NCBI GenBank assembly: GCA_964554795.1
Contig: CAZKQB010000010.1
Span: 10,453-74,452, forward strand
From: SFHK01 sp964554795
GTDB lineage: Bacteria > Bacillota > Clostridia > Christensenellales > Aristaeellaceae
Direction of reading: 5' to 3'
DNA length: 64,000 nucleotides
Shown here: positions 32,899-40,213 of the stretch, piece by piece
How the letters are laid out: the number at the start of each line of letters is the position of its first letter
How positions within the stretch are numbered: position 1 is the stretch's first letter
Program-made: the position numbers and the translations under genes
Notes under the pieces: generated by a model
The model's input: only the letters and a program-made list of their open reading frames with translations
Databases searched by the model: none
Told to the model about the DNA's origin: nothing

Positions 32899-32926
32899 AA
32901 AGAGCGCCGAGCAAGCGCTCTTTTCT
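32899..32926 (+). terminator. Terminator behind the immunity-like gene
   Basis: AAAGAGCGC (32899-32907) pairs with GCGCTCTTT (32915-32923) followed by TCTTG. Together with the promoter at 32309 it makes the toxin-tail/immunity segment an independent transcription unit. Confidence 0.75.
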
Positions 32927-32950
32927 TGTGCGGCGAAAGGAGGCCGGCCA

Positions 32951-33613
32951 TTGATTACGGCGACATTTACACAGGGGCTGGACGAGGTGACGGCGTTCGG
33001 GCTTACGCAGTGGGATTATGGGCAGAGGCTCGAAATTCGCGGCCTGGCGCTTCCGGCGACGTTTCAGGTGCACTTCGCCTGCAAGCGGGCAAAGGAAGCC
33101 ATTGTGCGGCTGGGCGCGAACAGCGAGGGCGTGGGCACGGCGGCGATTCCAGACGGGCTCTTGGAGCAGGACACGCCCATTACGGCATGGGTTTACGAGG
33201 TGGGCGAGGGCAGCGGCGAGACAATCAAGGTCATTCGCCTGCCGGTTACGGCGCGGCAGAAGCCGCAGGATTTCATCAGCGCCATCACGCCGAGCGAACA
33301 GACTCTGCTGGAGGAATTCCTCGCGGACGTGAACGAGGCCATGACGGACGCAGTGAACACGCTTACGACACATGTCGCCGACAAGGAAAATCCGCACGAA
33401 ACGACCTATATACAGGTGGGCGCGTCACCGGATAACCACGCGCACGATCTGGCAAACGCGAGCGAAATCGTGGGCACGCTGCCGATCGAGCGCGGCGGCA
33501 CAAACGGAACGACCCCACCGCAGGCGCTGGAGAATCTGGGGATTATCTATTCGGCGACAGAGCCAGAGAAGGTTGAAGGGCGAATCTGGCTGAAGCCGAT
33601 AACGGAGGGATAA
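32951..33613 (+). CDS. BppU-like structural protein in the head gene cluster (possible head fibre)
   Basis: The TTG start follows aaaggagg. The 220-residue product has an N-terminal beta domain (ITATFTQGLDEVTAFGLTQW, IPDGLLEQDTPITAWVYEV) like that of BppU baseplate proteins, a short helix (TPSEQTLLEEFLADVNEAM) and a tail with HVADKENPHETTY and SPDNHAHDLAN, then IERGGTNGTTPPQALENLG. The layout of anchor, stalk and tip fits a fibre. Its place between MuF and major capsid suggests that it decorates the head rather than the tail; that is an inference. Confidence 0.6.
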   Translation: MITATFTQGLDEVTAFGLTQWDYGQRLEIRGLALPATFQVHFACKRAKEAIVRLGANSEGVGTAAIPDGLLEQDTPITAWVYEVGEGSGETIKVIRLPVTARQKPQDFISAITPSEQTLLEEFLADVNEAMTDAVNTLTTHVADKENPHETTYIQVGASPDNHAHDLANASEIVGTLPIERGGTNGTTPPQALENLGIIYSATEPEKVEGRIWLKPITEG

Positions 33614-33616
33614 AGG

Positions 33617-33814
33617 ATGGATGTGTTCAGTGCGAGCAGCACCGAGCTGACAACGTCGTGGAAAATGGGCGTGCACAGCATTACCAGCAGTACCGTGGTC
33701 GATGAAGTCGAAACGATGGCGATTGTCGTGGCGACGGCTAAGCGCGACAGCACGATTAAAAGCATCACGTTTGCGACATCGGGCATCCCGAGCGGCTCTA
33801 TGCGGAGAGAATGA
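33617..33814 (+). CDS. Small prophage protein (65 aa) in the head module
   Basis: The ATG at 33617 follows ggagggataaagg. The product MDVFSASSTELTTSWKMGV and on is rich in Ser, Thr and Val and probably all beta. The stop overlaps the tiny ORF at 33811. No family recognised; it may be a decoration protein or the remnant of a longer gene. Confidence 0.45.
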   Translation: MDVFSASSTELTTSWKMGVHSITSSTVVDEVETMAIVVATAKRDSTIKSITFATSGIPSGSMRRE

Positions 33815-33864
33815 AGATTTACGAGGAAGACCCGGAGGCTTATGCGGAAGCAATGAAAGGATGA
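33811..33864 (+). CDS. Tiny ORF (17 aa), possible remnant
   Basis: ATG overlaps the previous stop (ATGA) and encodes MKIYEEDPEAYAEAMKG, ending eight bases before the capsid gene. Its acidic helical sequence is like the end of scaffolding or small phage proteins. Either a coupled leader peptide or the last codons of a lost scaffold gene. Confidence 0.3.
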   Translation: MKIYEEDPEAYAEAMKG

Positions 33865-33871
33865 TTGAATC

Positions 33872-34867
33872 ATGGCGATGACGAAAATGAACAAAATGGT
33901 AAACCCGGAGGTCATGGGCGACATGATCAGCGCAAAGATTGAAGCGCTGCTCAAAATCACGCCCTATGCGAAGGTGGACACTACGCTGCAGGGTGTGCCC
34001 GGCGACACGAAGACTGTGCCGAAGTGGGCGTATATCGGCGATGCAGTGGACGTTGCCGAGGGGGATGAGGTCGAGCTGACCGAGATGAGCACCTCTACTG
34101 AAACGTTCACTATCAAAAAAGCGATGAAGGCCGTGGGACTTCCGCAGGAGGCGGTCAACTCCGGCTATGGCGACCCCATTGGTCAGGCTGAAATCCAGCT
34201 GGCAAAGGCGATTGCCGGCAAGGTCGATGCGGACGTGTTTGACGCGGCGCTCAGCGCCTCGAGGGTTGCTGGCGATGGCACAACGGCCATCAAATATGAA
34301 GGCGTGGTTGACATAGTAGACGCCTTTGGCGAGGAGGACATCACCGAAAAGGTGCTGTTTATCCACCCGTCTCAGATGGCGACCCTCCGCAAGGACGCGA
34401 GCTTCATTTCCGCCGACAAGTACAACAACAACGTCATGGTTACGGGTGAAATCGGCATGATCTGTCAGACCCGCATTGTGGCGAGTAACCGCGTGCCGCT
34501 GATCAAGGCGACGCTGAACAATACCTCCGGCACCACGGCGATTACCACCAGCAACCTGGCGACCTATCAGGGCTGCACGTACGACGCGGCGAATCACAAG
34601 ATGGCGACGCTCACGACCTCCAGCAAGGTTGACCCCGTGAGCGCGCCGTACTTCCTGTGCCCGTGCATCAAACTGGAGGCGGCCAACCCTGACACGGAGT
34701 TCACCGAGGCCGAGCTGCCTGCGCTGACGATTTTCATTAAGAAGGATACGCAGACGGATGCCGAATGGAAGCCCCGCACGCAGACCCACGAGATCACCAC
34801 GGCCAAGTATTACGGCGCGGCGTTGACGAACGAGGCCAAGGTTGTGCTGGGCAAATTCAAAAAGTGA
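33872..34867 (+). CDS. Major capsid protein (N4-gp56 family)
   Basis: The 331-residue protein follows the N4-gp56 capsid pattern: NKMVNPEVMGDMISAKIEAL, ITPYAKVDTTLQGVPGDTK, TFTIKKAMKAVGLPQEAV, LAKAIAGKVDADVFDAAL, FIHPSQMATLRKDASFI and GEIGMICQTRIVASNRVPL, ending in a beta strand with YYGAALTNEAKVVLGKF. It forms the HK97-like shell. It is preceded by a small ORF and followed directly by head-tail connector genes. Confidence 0.9.
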   Translation: MAMTKMNKMVNPEVMGDMISAKIEALLKITPYAKVDTTLQGVPGDTKTVPKWAYIGDAVDVAEGDEVELTEMSTSTETFTIKKAMKAVGLPQEAVNSGYGDPIGQAEIQLAKAIAGKVDADVFDAALSASRVAGDGTTAIKYEGVVDIVDAFGEEDITEKVLFIHPSQMATLRKDASFISADKYNNNVMVTGEIGMICQTRIVASNRVPLIKATLNNTSGTTAITTSNLATYQGCTYDAANHKMATLTTSSKVDPVSAPYFLCPCIKLEAANPDTEFTEAELPALTIFIKKDTQTDAEWKPRTQTHEITTAKYYGAALTNEAKVVLGKFKK

Positions 34868-34877
34868 GGGATAAGCC

Positions 34878-35408
34878 GTGATTCTGACGGTCGAGGAGTA
34901 CAGGCGGCTGATCCCGGCTGACACGCAGGCAGATACAGCGCTCGAGCTCAGGCTCCGAGCGCTGGAATCGGCCATCCGCAAATGGACGAACAACGGTTTC
35001 CAACGGCGCGGCTTCCAATTCGCCTGCCCGGTGTACGGCGGGAAGCTGAAAAGCGCGGTGGCCTACCTTGCTGCCGGTGACACGGTTCAGATTTCCGAGT
35101 CGGTGTACAATGACGGCGTGTATGATGTGACCAGCAAAAGCGCAGAGGCGATCACGCTGCATGAGGAGCTGTATGACGAGGACATCGTGCGGGTGACAAA
35201 GGTCGTCTACCCGCACGATGTGAAGCTCGGCGTGATAAATCTGATGAAGTGGGATCTGGAAAAACGCGACAAAATCGGCATATCGTCCGAAACGATTTCC
35301 CGGCACTCTGTGTCCTATGGAGACATGACGGGCGCAGCGAATGCCGCGCTGAATTACCCGAAAAGCCTGCTGGGTTTCCTTGCCCCCTATATGAAAGCGA
35401 GGTTTTGA
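34878..35408 (+). CDS. Head-tail connector protein (DUF3199/gp6-like)
   Basis: GTG start at 34878. The 176-residue protein begins ILTVEEYRRLIPADTQADTA with the helical connector fold (LELRLRALESAIRKWTNN), and has a beta insertion (VQISESVYNDGVYDVTSKS). Adaptor proteins of this kind sit below the portal ring. The position right after the capsid gene agrees. Confidence 0.75.
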   Translation: MILTVEEYRRLIPADTQADTALELRLRALESAIRKWTNNGFQRRGFQFACPVYGGKLKSAVAYLAAGDTVQISESVYNDGVYDVTSKSAEAITLHEELYDEDIVRVTKVVYPHDVKLGVINLMKWDLEKRDKIGISSETISRHSVSYGDMTGAANAALNYPKSLLGFLAPYMKARF

Positions 35409-35410
35409 AC

Positions 35411-35746
35411 GTGCCCCCAATCGGCGGAAACATCACAGCGCAGCTGCAGGTCAAGACCACAACCCAAAACGCCATCGGCGAGGCCGTGCCAGTCTGGAGA
35501 ACCCGTCACACGCTGACGGGTTTTCTTGATCTCGCGAACGGCAACGCGCGCTACACGGCCTACGACGCCAAAATGCAGGAGTCAACACACTACTTTTTGT
35601 GCGATTACACCAGCCTGCCCGGCATCACCGCCGAAAATGCCCGTCTGAGATTCGCCGGAAAGACGTATGACGTGCTGGCCATTGATGATCCGATGGGGCT
35701 GCACGCACACCTGGAAATCTACCTCAAATTCACGGGAGGCCAGTGA
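35411..35746 (+). CDS. Head closure/stopper protein
   Basis: GTG start two bases after the previous stop. The 111-residue beta-rich product (ITAQLQVKTTTQNAIGEAV, RHTLTGFLDLANGNARY, THYFLCDYTS, LRFAGKTYDVLAIDDP, HLEIYLKF) matches the size and order of phage head-completion proteins (gp16 of SPP1, DUF3599-like). It follows the connector and overlaps the HK97-gp10-like gene. Confidence 0.7.
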   Translation: MPPIGGNITAQLQVKTTTQNAIGEAVPVWRTRHTLTGFLDLANGNARYTAYDAKMQESTHYFLCDYTSLPGITAENARLRFAGKTYDVLAIDDPMGLHAHLEIYLKFTGGQ

Positions 35747-36156
35747 TGGGCAGCGTAGAGTTTGTCAGCTTTAGTGTTGAGGTGCAAAATGCGCTCAAGG
35801 ACGCCGCGCTCACGTTTTTGGAGGAGGCTGCAGGCGAGCTGGAGTCGCAGGCTGTGAGAAATACGCGTGTGGACACAGGGCAGACTAAGGGCGCGTGGAG
35901 TCACGAAATCGAAGAGGGCGCAATGCAGGCTATCGTCGGAAACACTGAGCAAAACGCCATCTGGGAAGAGTTTGGCACGGGCGAATACGCCGTGGGCGGG
36001 AACGGGCGCAAAACGCCGTGGCGCTATCAGGACGCGCGCGGCAGCTGGCATACGACGACGGGCAAGCGCCCGTCTCGCGCCTTTGAAAGGGCGCGGGCGG
36101 AAGCACAGCCAAAGATCATTCAGGCGGCAAGGGACGCATTCGGGGGGCTATCATGA
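35746..36156 (+). CDS. HK97-gp10-like head-tail joining protein
   Basis: The 136-residue protein contains ALTFLEEAAGELESQAVRN, TRVDTGQTKGAWSHEI and AIWEEFGTGEYAVGGNGRK, then RPSRAFERARAEAQPKII: the gp10 family signature (RVDTGxL, EFGTG, PxRPFL-like end). It helps to join head and tail. Overlaps the stop of the previous gene by one base. Confidence 0.85.
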   Translation: MGSVEFVSFSVEVQNALKDAALTFLEEAAGELESQAVRNTRVDTGQTKGAWSHEIEEGAMQAIVGNTEQNAIWEEFGTGEYAVGGNGRKTPWRYQDARGSWHTTTGKRPSRAFERARAEAQPKIIQAARDAFGGLS

Positions 36157-36524
36157 CGCAGGAAACGCTTAGGTACATTGCGGAAACGCTGGCGAGCGCG
36201 GGAATCAACTATGAATTCGGCCAATGGTCGGGTGAAATCGCGTACCCGTACTTCGTCGGCGAATACACGGAAAGCGAGCCGTTGACGGAGGATGGCCTGC
36301 TGCAATCGACGTTTACGCTGAACGGCTTTTCCCGCACGACGTGGCTGGCACTGGAGCAGGCCAAGGCAGCCGTCGAAAGGATATTTGCGCATGACGTGAA
36401 GCTTCTGGGGTCTGGAACCGGCGTCTGCATTTTTTACGCCGGGGCGATGGTTATCCCCGAGGACGACCCCGAGCTGAAGCGAGTGCAAATCAATCTGCAC
36501 ATCAAGGAATGGAGGGTGAATTGA
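36153..36524 (+). CDS. Tail completion/terminator protein
   Basis: The 123-residue product begins MTQETLRYIAETLASAGIN, and continues with EYTESEPLTEDGLLQSTFTL and MVIPEDDPELKRVQINLHIK. Length, beta-rich fold and place between gp10 and the major tail gene fit the tail-terminator class. ATGA overlap with gp10. Confidence 0.7.
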   Translation: MTQETLRYIAETLASAGINYEFGQWSGEIAYPYFVGEYTESEPLTEDGLLQSTFTLNGFSRTTWLALEQAKAAVERIFAHDVKLLGSGTGVCIFYAGAMVIPEDDPELKRVQINLHIKEWRVN

Positions 36525-36525
36525 C

Positions 36526-37134
36526 ATGGCAATTGGTGATGAGTTCAAGAGCTCTGGAATCACCGAGAAAACGCCCAAAACGGTCATGCTGGGCGCGGGC
36601 ACGATCCACAAGGGGCTGAAGTTTACCGCCGGGAGCGGCGGCGCGGGGACGTGGAACTTTGAGCAATCCCTCATCTGCGCTACGTCCGGCGGTTCTAAGC
36701 TGTCCATCACGCCGGAGTTCTACGACGTGCCAGTGGACGGCGCGTTAGTAAAGGTGAAGGGCCTGACAGTCAAGGTGGGCGAGACGGCCACACTGGAAAT
36801 CAATCCGGTAGAGCTGACGCCGGAGGTGCTCAAAATGGCTGTAATCGGCGACTCCAAAGCATCGCAGACTGCGACGGGTTACGATGAAATCACGTCCCGC
36901 GCGGTCATCAGCGCAAACGACTACATCCAGAATCTGGGCTATGTGGGCAAGACCATAGAGGGCAAGCCGATTATCATCATCTTCGACTACGCGCTTTGCA
37001 CGTCTGGCCTTGGGCTGGAGGGCAAAAACAAGGAAGCGGCGGTGCCCAAGTTTACGTTCGAGTGCTTCGCAGACTTGACGCCAGAGGCCGACACACTGCC
37101 GTGGCACATCTACTACCCGACGCCGGATGTCTGA
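36526..37134 (+). CDS. Major tail tube protein
   Basis: The 202-residue protein (LGAGTIHKGLKFTAGSGG, LICATSGGSKLSITPEFY, VKVKGLTVKVGETATLEIN, PKFTFECFADLTPEADTLP) has the alternating beta pattern of siphovirus tail-tube subunits. It starts two bases after the tail-completion gene and precedes the tail-assembly chaperones and tape measure. Confidence 0.8.
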   Translation: MAIGDEFKSSGITEKTPKTVMLGAGTIHKGLKFTAGSGGAGTWNFEQSLICATSGGSKLSITPEFYDVPVDGALVKVKGLTVKVGETATLEINPVELTPEVLKMAVIGDSKASQTATGYDEITSRAVISANDYIQNLGYVGKTIEGKPIIIIFDYALCTSGLGLEGKNKEAAVPKFTFECFADLTPEADTLPWHIYYPTPDV

Positions 37135-37147
37135 TGGGAGGATGAGC

Positions 37148-37522
37148 ATGGAGTATCAGATTCGACCGCTTGTGGCGCGTGACATCCCCGCGATGTGCAA
37201 AATCATCACCGCCTTCGGCATTAAGGAATTCCGCGGATGCTTCGAAAACGAGGATGTTCTGCGCATCGCAAAGAGCGGCGCACAGAATGCCGACTACGCG
37301 GCGGCGGGCGCAGGCGTGTTTTTCGACATGGCGGGCATAGTCCTCGCCAATCTGCCCAAATGCTATGACGACATCATCGCATTCCTGGCGTCGATCAGTA
37401 CACTGGCGGAAGAGGAAATTAAGGGGATGGAGCTCGCACAGTTCGCGCAGATGATCGTGGACGTGTTCCGGAAGCCGGAGTTTAAGGATTTTATTGGGGT
37501 TGTTTCAAGGTTGCTCAAATAG
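37148..37522 (+). CDS. Tail assembly chaperone (gpG-like)
   Basis: The ATG at 37148 follows gggagg. The 124-residue helical protein (YQIRPLVARDIPAMCKIIT, GVFFDMAGIVLANLPKCYDD, MELAQFAQMIVDVFRKPEF) occupies the gpG position between tail tube and tape measure. The next ORF lies in the -1 frame, open from 37486, and overlaps the end of this gene, so a fused gpGT-like product by ribosomal frameshift is likely. Confidence 0.75.
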   Translation: MEYQIRPLVARDIPAMCKIITAFGIKEFRGCFENEDVLRIAKSGAQNADYAAAGAGVFFDMAGIVLANLPKCYDDIIAFLASISTLAEEEIKGMELAQFAQMIVDVFRKPEFKDFIGVVSRLLK

Positions 37523-37809
37523 GCGATATAAGGTTCTGGGATTCCGCGTTCGCAAGATACGCGAATCCCTATCCCTTCATAGACAGTATGATTGCGTGCG
37601 GGCGCTTATGCGAATTCGTCGTGCAATTTATCGACCTCGAAAACGATCGACGCCTCTGGGAGCTGTATCTGCACAAGGTCTACGACAAGTCGTTTGCCGA
37701 GTTCAAGGCATCCATTATGCCTGTGCAGTCAGAGGAAGACCTTGAAACAACCGTAAAGACATCAAAGTTGATTTTGGAAGCCTTTATTCCAGTTGAGGCG
37801 GGGGGGTGA
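37486..37809 (+). CDS. Tail assembly chaperone extension (gpT-like) in the -1 frame
   Basis: The -1 frame is open from 37486 and reads CFKVAQIGDIRFWDSAFAR, NPYPFIDSMIACGRLCEFV, then NDRRLWELYLHKVYDKSFA to the stop at 37809. The only ATG (37588) has no ribosome site, while the sequence upstream of it already looks like protein, so expression by -1 frameshifting from gpG within 37486-37522 is the best reading. No standard slippery heptamer is seen; TTTT at 37488-37491 is a candidate. Confidence 0.6.
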   Translation, partial: GFYWGCFKVAQIGDIRFWDSAFARYANPYPFIDSMIACGRLCEFVVQFIDLENDRRLWELYLHKVYDKSFAEFKASIMPVQSEEDLETTVKTSKLILEAFIPVEAGG

Positions 37810-37816
37810 GGAGTAA

Positions 37817-39574
37817 ATGGAGTTATTCAAGATCCTGGGCAGGATCGCGCTGAATGGATACGACGAAGCGCGCGAGGACTTGGACAGCTTTGGGCAGGCC
37901 GGCGAAAGCTCAGCGAACACATTTCAAAAGGCGCTTAAAAAAATCGGGAAGGCTGTAACCACCTATCTTGCCGTAGACAAGATCGTGTCGTTTGGCAAGG
38001 CGTGCGTCGCGGCAGCTTCTGATGTCGCAGCGGAGGAGGCAGCTTTCGAGCAGATTATGGGTGCGTATGCCGGCAGCGCACAGAAGAAGCTGGATTCAAT
38101 CGCAAGCGCCACGGGCATCACGAACACGCGTTTGACCAAATATATGACATCGCTGACGGCCAAGTTTAAAGGCCTCGGAAACGACATTGAGACGGCAACG
38201 TCCCTTGCTGCGCGCGGCCTGAATATTGCAGCGGACGCGTCTGCGTTCTGGGACATGAGCCTTGATGACGCCACATCCCACCTAAACAGCTTCATCAACG
38301 GCTCCTACGAGGGCGGCGAGGCTATCGGCTTGTTTGCCAACGACACGCAGCTGGCGGCGTATGCTGTGGAGCAGGCGGTCGTCAAGAATACCAAGGCATG
38401 GTCACAGCTGGACGAGGCGACAAAGCAGGCGACGCGTCTCGAGTACGCCGAAAACATGATGGAGCTGTCCGGCGCAACCGGACAGGCCGCCAAAGAGGCC
38501 GACGCATACCTGAACGTTCAGGGCAATCTGACCGAGGCGTGGCGGCAGTTTAAGGCGGCTGTCGGAGAGCCGGTCCTGCAGAATTTCGTTATCCCCGCAA
38601 TGCGGAGGCTGACGGATATCATGCCCGTCCTGATCGAAAAGGTGCAGGGCGTCATCGAGTGGTTTAAATCGCTGTGGGCGTGGTACAAGGAGCACGAAAC
38701 CGTGGTCAATGCGCTGGTTGTTGCAATCGGTGCGTTTGTGCTGGGAATGAATGCGATGAACATCATTAGCACAGTCATCGGATGGATCAGCTCTATGATC
38801 ACCGCGATGATTGGGCTTAACAGCGTAATGATGGCAAACCCGATTCTGTTTATAATCTCGTGCATTACGGCGCTTGTGGCCGCGTTCATCTATCTCTGGA
38901 ACACCTGCGAGGGCTTCCGAAATTTCTGGATCAATCTATGGGAAAGCGTAAAGGCGATAGCGGTGGCCGCCTGGGAGGGAATCAAGGCAACCGCCTCCAG
39001 CATATGGGGCAGCATCAAGGCAACCGCCTCCAGCGTGTGGAACGGCATTAAAGCCGCGATCGTGACGCCGATCAACGCCGCAAGGGATAAGGTAAATGGC
39101 ATCATTGAGACCATCAAGGGCTTTTTCAGCTTTCAGATCAAGTGGCCGAAAATCCCCATGCCGCATTTCAGCGTCTCTCCGTCCGGATGGACGATTGGCG
39201 ACCTGCTGAAGGGCAGCATCCCAAGGCTTGGCATACAATGGTATGCCAAGGGCGGCATTTTAACGCGCCCCACACTTTTCGGCGTGGACAGCGCAAGCGG
39301 CAAGCTTATGGCGGGCGGCGAGGCAGGGCGAGAGGCCGTTGCGCCAATCGACACGCTGACCGGCTATGTGCGCGACGCGGTACGGGCAGAGACGAGCGCG
39401 GCCGCCGATCGCATGGAAACGCTTGTGGACATGCTGGCGGACTTCCTGCCGCGCGTGATTGCCGGCATGGAGCGGCCCATCACGCTTGACACGGGCGCGC
39501 TGGTCAGCGGCATCGGCTCCGCGATGGATTCAGAGCTGGGCAACATCAACCGCATGAAGGGACGGGGAAATTAA
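37817..39574 (+). CDS. Tape measure protein
   Basis: The 585-residue protein has long helices (LFKILGRIALNGYDEAREDL, SLAARGLNIAADASAFWDMS), membrane-like segments around residues 295-355 (VVNALVVAIGAFVLGMNAMN, ILFIISCITALVAAFIY) and an 11-residue tandem repeat (IKATASSIWGS, IKATASSVWNG) near 390-415, all typical of tape measures. Length predicts a tail of some 85-90 nm by the usual 1.5 Angstrom per residue rule, an estimate only. Short for a siphovirus but plausible. Confidence 0.9.
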   Translation: MELFKILGRIALNGYDEAREDLDSFGQAGESSANTFQKALKKIGKAVTTYLAVDKIVSFGKACVAAASDVAAEEAAFEQIMGAYAGSAQKKLDSIASATGITNTRLTKYMTSLTAKFKGLGNDIETATSLAARGLNIAADASAFWDMSLDDATSHLNSFINGSYEGGEAIGLFANDTQLAAYAVEQAVVKNTKAWSQLDEATKQATRLEYAENMMELSGATGQAAKEADAYLNVQGNLTEAWRQFKAAVGEPVLQNFVIPAMRRLTDIMPVLIEKVQGVIEWFKSLWAWYKEHETVVNALVVAIGAFVLGMNAMNIISTVIGWISSMITAMIGLNSVMMANPILFIISCITALVAAFIYLWNTCEGFRNFWINLWESVKAIAVAAWEGIKATASSIWGSIKATASSVWNGIKAAIVTPINAARDKVNGIIETIKGFFSFQIKWPKIPMPHFSVSPSGWTIGDLLKGSIPRLGIQWYAKGGILTRPTLFGVDSASGKLMAGGEAGREAVAPIDTLTGYVRDAVRAETSAAADRMETLVDMLADFLPRVIAGMERPITLDTGALVSGIGSAMDSELGNINRMKGRGN

Positions 39575-40213
39575 ATGAAGGGCGTGCGATTCGGAGAGTA
39601 CCATTCCTATCTTGATTTTGGCCTCATTCTCACGTCCTACGACATCGGCGAGGCGAATCCAAAAACGGAGACGGTGGACATTCCCGGCGCGGATGGCGTG
39701 CTGGACCTGACGGAATACTTCGGCGATGTGAAATTCAAAAACCGTGCGCTGAGCTTCACGTTTGCGATCATCGGCAAGGCGTCCGAGTTCCCGAGACGGC
39801 TTTCCACGCTTCAAGACGCGATCGGCGGGCGCAAGCTGCACATTGCGCTGGATGATGACCCGGATTTTTACTACGTTGGGCGTGTGACCGTCAATGAGTG
39901 GAAAAGCAAGCCGCGCGTGGGAAGCCTTACGATTGACTGCGATTGCGAGCCGTACAAGTACAAGGCCAGCGAGACGGTTGTCGTGAGCCGCATCACAGGC
40001 CGCGGCAGCGTGACCTACCAGAACCTGCGAAAGCGCGTGACGCCAATCTTTGTCACCTCCGCGCCCGTCACGATTGCGTATGGCGAAGCATCGATCGACG
40101 TGGAGGCAGGCGAATTCGCAATCCCGTCCATTGAGTTTGCACAGGGTCAGAACATCGTGACGTATACGGGCAATGCCGTTGTCACGGTGCGCTACCGCGA
40201 GGGAGGCCTGTAA
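39575..40213 (+). CDS. Distal tail protein (Dit)
   Basis: The 212-residue product starts immediately after the tape measure stop. It shows the siphophage Dit N-terminal domain: VRFGEYHSYLDFGLILTSY, KTETVDIPGADGVLDLTEY, FKNRALSFTFAIIGK, FPRRLSTLQDAIGGRKLHIA and SLTIDCDCEPYKY. Dit forms the hub ring that links tail tube and baseplate. Confidence 0.9.
   Translation: MKGVRFGEYHSYLDFGLILTSYDIGEANPKTETVDIPGADGVLDLTEYFGDVKFKNRALSFTFAIIGKASEFPRRLSTLQDAIGGRKLHIALDDDPDFYYVGRVTVNEWKSKPRVGSLTIDCDCEPYKYKASETVVVSRITGRGSVTYQNLRKRVTPIFVTSAPVTIAYGEASIDVEAGEFAIPSIEFAQGQNIVTYTGNAVVTVRYREGGL

Noticed and set aside
33425..34993. Leftward ORF of 522 codons antisense to the capsid gene
   Set aside because: Antisense shadow of a highly expressed structural gene; composition is atypical for protein.
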